This document shows positions 62,127-64,000 of a stretch of DNA of 64,000 bases, piece after piece. Position 1 is the stretch's first letter, and each line of letters opens with the position of its first letter. A program made the translations under genes and the position numbers. The DNA is from Actinomycetota bacterium (GTDB taxonomy: Bacteria; Actinomycetota; Actinomycetes; S36-B12; FW305-bin1): the NCBI GenBank assembly GCA_004297305.1, contig SCTR01000010.1, forward strand, positions 1-64,000, in the 5' to 3' direction. Under the pieces are notes generated by a model, which saw only the letters and a list, made by a program, of their open reading frames with translations, ran no database searches and was not told the DNA's origin.

Positions 62127-63086
62127 TCATGGCAGGAGGAGGGTTTTCCCGATCGTGCGACGGGACTCGATGGCGGCGTGGGCGTCTGCAGCGCGGTCGA
62201 GCGGGAATGTCTGCCCGATGGTGGGTCGGATGATGCCGTGGGCGGCGAGGTCGAGCGCACGTTCAGTGAGGTCGTACATGTCTGATGCACCGACGGCCGA
62301 GAGGCCGATCAGCCCGACCCCGCGTCCGGCTGCCGCGGTCTCGTCGATCACGCCCCAGCGTCCGCCGGCCGCGCCATGGGACACATAGCGGCCGCCGCTG
62401 CGGACGAGGGGGAAGAGGACGCTAGTGATGTCAGCTCCCACGCCATCAAAGACGACGTCGATCCCGTCGTCCGCTGCCTCGCGGATGCGGGAGGTCCAGT
62501 CGGGGTCGCGGTAGTTCACGATCACGTCGGCGCCCAGAGCGCTGGCGTAATCGACTTTCGCGCGGCTACCCACCAACGCGATGACTCGTGCGCCGGATGC
62601 GTTGGCGAGTTGGACGAGGATGCTTCCCACACCGCCGGCTGCGGCGGTGACGACCACCGTCTCGCCTGGCTGAATTCCTGCGGCTTGATGTAGGCCGATG
62701 GCGGTACGACCGTCCGCCAGTAGGGCGCTGGCCTCGCCGACAGTGAGCCGGTCGGGCACCCGATGAAGGCTGTCGGTGGCGACGACGACGAGGCTCGCGT
62801 AGCCACCGGTACCTCCGGTCGTGGTGACAACGCGGGTGCCGATCAACGCCGGGTCGACGCCTGGCCCAATGCGATCGATGGTGCCGCCAATGCCGTTTCC
62901 GAGGACGACCGGAAACCTCGCCGGCGGCGCGATCGGGCTGCCGGCGCGGATGAGGGTGTCGACGAAGGTGACCGCTGCCACCTCGACGGCAACTCGCGCC
63001 TGCCCGGCATGCGGCTCGGGGTCAGACAAGGTGACCGCACGCAGCACATCCGGGGTCCCGGCATGGTCGGCCACTACGGCTCGCAT
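62127..63086 (-). CDS. NADPH:quinone oxidoreductase / zinc-free medium-chain dehydrogenase
   Basis: A 319-residue medium-chain reductase of the quinone-oxidoreductase type, with no zinc-cysteine cluster. VLGNGIGGTIDRIGPGVDP (~64-82), the Rossmann VTAAAGGVGSILVQLA (~145-160), GADVIVNYRDPDW and DVVFDGVGA follow. It would reduce quinones or enals with NADPH. Divergent from a marR gene across a perfect operator palindrome, so repression by that regulator and induction by a reactive compound is expected. Confidence 0.9.
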   Translation of the reverse strand: MRAVVADHAGTPDVLRAVTLSDPEPHAGQARVAVEVAAVTFVDTLIRAGSPIAPPARFPVVLGNGIGGTIDRIGPGVDPALIGTRVVTTTGGTGGYASLVVVATDSLHRVPDRLTVGEASALLADGRTAIGLHQAAGIQPGETVVVTAAAGGVGSILVQLANASGARVIALVGSRAKVDYASALGADVIVNYRDPDWTSRIREAADDGIDVVFDGVGADITSVLFPLVRSGGRYVSHGAAGGRWGVIDETAAAGRGVGLIGLSAVGASDMYDLTERALDLAAHGIIRPTIGQTFPLDRAADAHAAIESRRTIGKTLLLP

Positions 63087-63157
63087 ACGGCGATCCTGGC
63101 CAGCGGCAGCATCGACTGCAGCGCGCCGCCGGTGCAGCAGTCGGCGGTCCTACTATT

Positions 63158-63202
63158 TGTTGGCATGCCAACAGAGTACGCACATTGCTGGCACACCAAC
63201 AA
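63158..63202. promoter_or_regulatory. Double MarR operator between the quinone reductase and marR genes
   Basis: A perfect 16-bp palindrome TGTTGGCATGCCAACA lies at 63158-63173. A second imperfect copy, TTGCTGGCACACCAACAA, lies at 63185-63202 over the -35 of the marR promoter. Confidence 0.75.
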
Positions 63203-63214
63203 TCTCACTACGGT
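63185..63214 (+). promoter_or_regulatory. Promoter of marR, leaderless
   Basis: TTGCTG (63185-63190) and TACGGT (63209-63214) are 18 bp apart, and GTG starts 7 nt after the -10 box, so the transcript is likely leaderless. The second operator copy overlaps the -35. Confidence 0.6.
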
Positions 63215-63221
63215 GTGACCT

Positions 63222-63713
63222 GTGGCGCGCTCACCGGACGGCCTCTCGGCTGCTCAAGCGGTGCGGCCGCACGTCGGTACCACCATCGAGGGCGCCCCCA
63301 TCGGATCCCTTTTGCTTCAGGTCATCCGTGCCCACGCACGGGTAGGCACCGAGCTGCTCAACCAGGCCGGAGTCGCCCCGCCGCACGAGATCGTGTTGCT
63401 GTACCTGGATGCCCACGGCCCTGTCCCCCAGACCGACCTGGTCCACTACCTGGGCCGCGACCGCTCCACCGTTACCGCCACCCTGCAGGCAATGGAGCGC
63501 GCTGGGCTCGTTACCCGCGTTTCGTCTCCCGCTGACAAGCGCACCATGATCGTTCGGCTCTCCCGAAAGGGCCGCGACGCCGTCCCGCCGGCCAGTGCGG
63601 CATGGCAGGAGCTGGAACGCCGCACCACCAGCACGCTCACGCGACAACAACAGGCCGACGTGATAGCCGCGCTATCCGCCATCCGCGACGCACTCAACGA
63701 CCCCACGACCTAG
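63222..63713 (+). CDS. MarR family transcriptional regulator
   Basis: A 163-residue winged-helix repressor. GPVPQTDLVHYLGRDRSTVTATLQAMERAGLVTR (~66-100) is the recognition helix region and SSPADKRTMIVRLS the wing. GTG start on a leaderless mRNA. It is divergent from the quinone reductase gene and should bind the palindromes between them, controlling both. Confidence 0.9.
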   Translation: MARSPDGLSAAQAVRPHVGTTIEGAPIGSLLLQVIRAHARVGTELLNQAGVAPPHEIVLLYLDAHGPVPQTDLVHYLGRDRSTVTATLQAMERAGLVTRVSSPADKRTMIVRLSRKGRDAVPPASAAWQELERRTTSTLTRQQQADVIAALSAIRDALNDPTT

Positions 63714-63857
63714 GTCGACAAGACTGCGCGGACGCCTGTCACCGAGGCGCGCGGAGGCTACCGACCCGCAGATCCCCGGTGCCCCGGTCGGGATGGTTCT
63801 GCTGTAACAGTGCAAGCGACCTGCGCCGGTGTTGCAGCGTCTGCCTGTGGCGTCGGG

Positions 63858-64000
63858 CTATGGGGTTCGCGGCGGGGTGACGGAATGGACGCCGAGGTAG
63901 TGGGCAAGGGCCTGCTCCACCTCGGCCAGCTGATTGCGGGAGAGATAGTCCACCGGGTCGCCGATCAGGTAGTCAGTATCGATCGAGCGGATCTGATCGA
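63858..64000 (-). CDS. Partial MazF/PemK-type toxin, C-terminus
   Basis: The minus-strand frame ends with TAG (63860-63858) and is open to the right edge. The 47 codons seen read DQIRSIDTDYLIGDPVDYLS at the start of the visible part and AEVEQALAHYLGVH later. This is the conserved ending of MazF/PemK-family endoribonucleases (DQIR strand, then the C-terminal helix ALAHYLG). The main part and any antitoxin lie beyond the window. The 10 residues after LGVH are extra. Confidence 0.72.
   Translation of the reverse strand, partial: DQIRSIDTDYLIGDPVDYLSRNQLAEVEQALAHYLGVHSVTPPRTP

Overview
The window is high-GC DNA from an actinomycete. GTG starts are frequent, neighbouring genes are often coupled by 4-bp ATGA or GTGA overlaps, and the right half keeps the housekeeping order known from mycobacteria: metG, tatD, rsmA, ispE; glmU, prs, rplY, pth; mfd, mazG; rsmI beside a protein mannosyltransferase. 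No rRNA, tRNA or CRISPR array was seen, and the genus cannot be fixed from the sequence alone.

Region 1 (1-23.9 kb) is a cell-surface polysaccharide locus. A minus-strand run from about 13.1 kb leftward encodes a nucleotide-sugar dehydrogenase, a polyprenol-phosphate type glycosyltransferase, an NAD-dependent epimerase/dehydratase, a membrane glycosyltransferase-like protein, a rhamnan-synthesis-F-like protein, several family-2 glycosyltransferases and a methyltransferase with a coiled-coil tail. rmlD-rmlB and the divergent rmlA supply dTDP-L-rhamnose (no rmlC is visible here). Two more polytopic membrane proteins, another methyltransferase, a secreted beta-helix protein, an LLM oxidoreductase and an LCP (LytR-CpsA-Psr) ligase complete it. 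The genes read as making rhamnose-containing glycan, exporting it and attaching it to the wall.

Region 2 (24.1-28.1 kb) is a visibly AT-richer insert: a MacB/FtsX-type ABC transporter (ATPase plus 777-aa permease) and a small lipoprotein. The permease is preceded by a good promoter and two tiny overlapping ORFs, and it carries a seven-copy in-frame 9-bp repeat.

Region 3 (28.4-55.8 kb) is mostly core. Mfd, a SurA-like lipoprotein, MazG and a DUF885 hydrolase form one run. GlmU-Prs and L25-Pth-CysQ form a second. MetG-TatD-RsmA-IspE and an ABC-F protein form a third. A fatty-acid desaturase-TetR pair, a MarR regulator and a double-VOC protein sit between them. rsmI faces a GT39 protein mannosyltransferase, followed by copC and a copD-ctaG fusion. 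rpfB, which lies between tatD and rsmA in mycobacteria, is absent.

Region 4 (55.9-64 kb) is accessory: an epoxide hydrolase/VOC pair, a TetR gene divergent from a two-domain PhyH-type dioxygenase whose first half has lost its metal site, a cupin, a patatin-like lipase, a DJ-1/PfpI gene remnant, a quinone-reductase/MarR divergent pair with a perfect palindromic operator, and at the right edge the C-terminus of a MazF/PemK-type toxin.

Several genes (a methyltransferase at 15.6 kb, rmlA, a marR gene, metG, pmt, copC and the last marR) have a TANNNT box 6-7 nt before the start codon, the signature of leaderless mRNAs.
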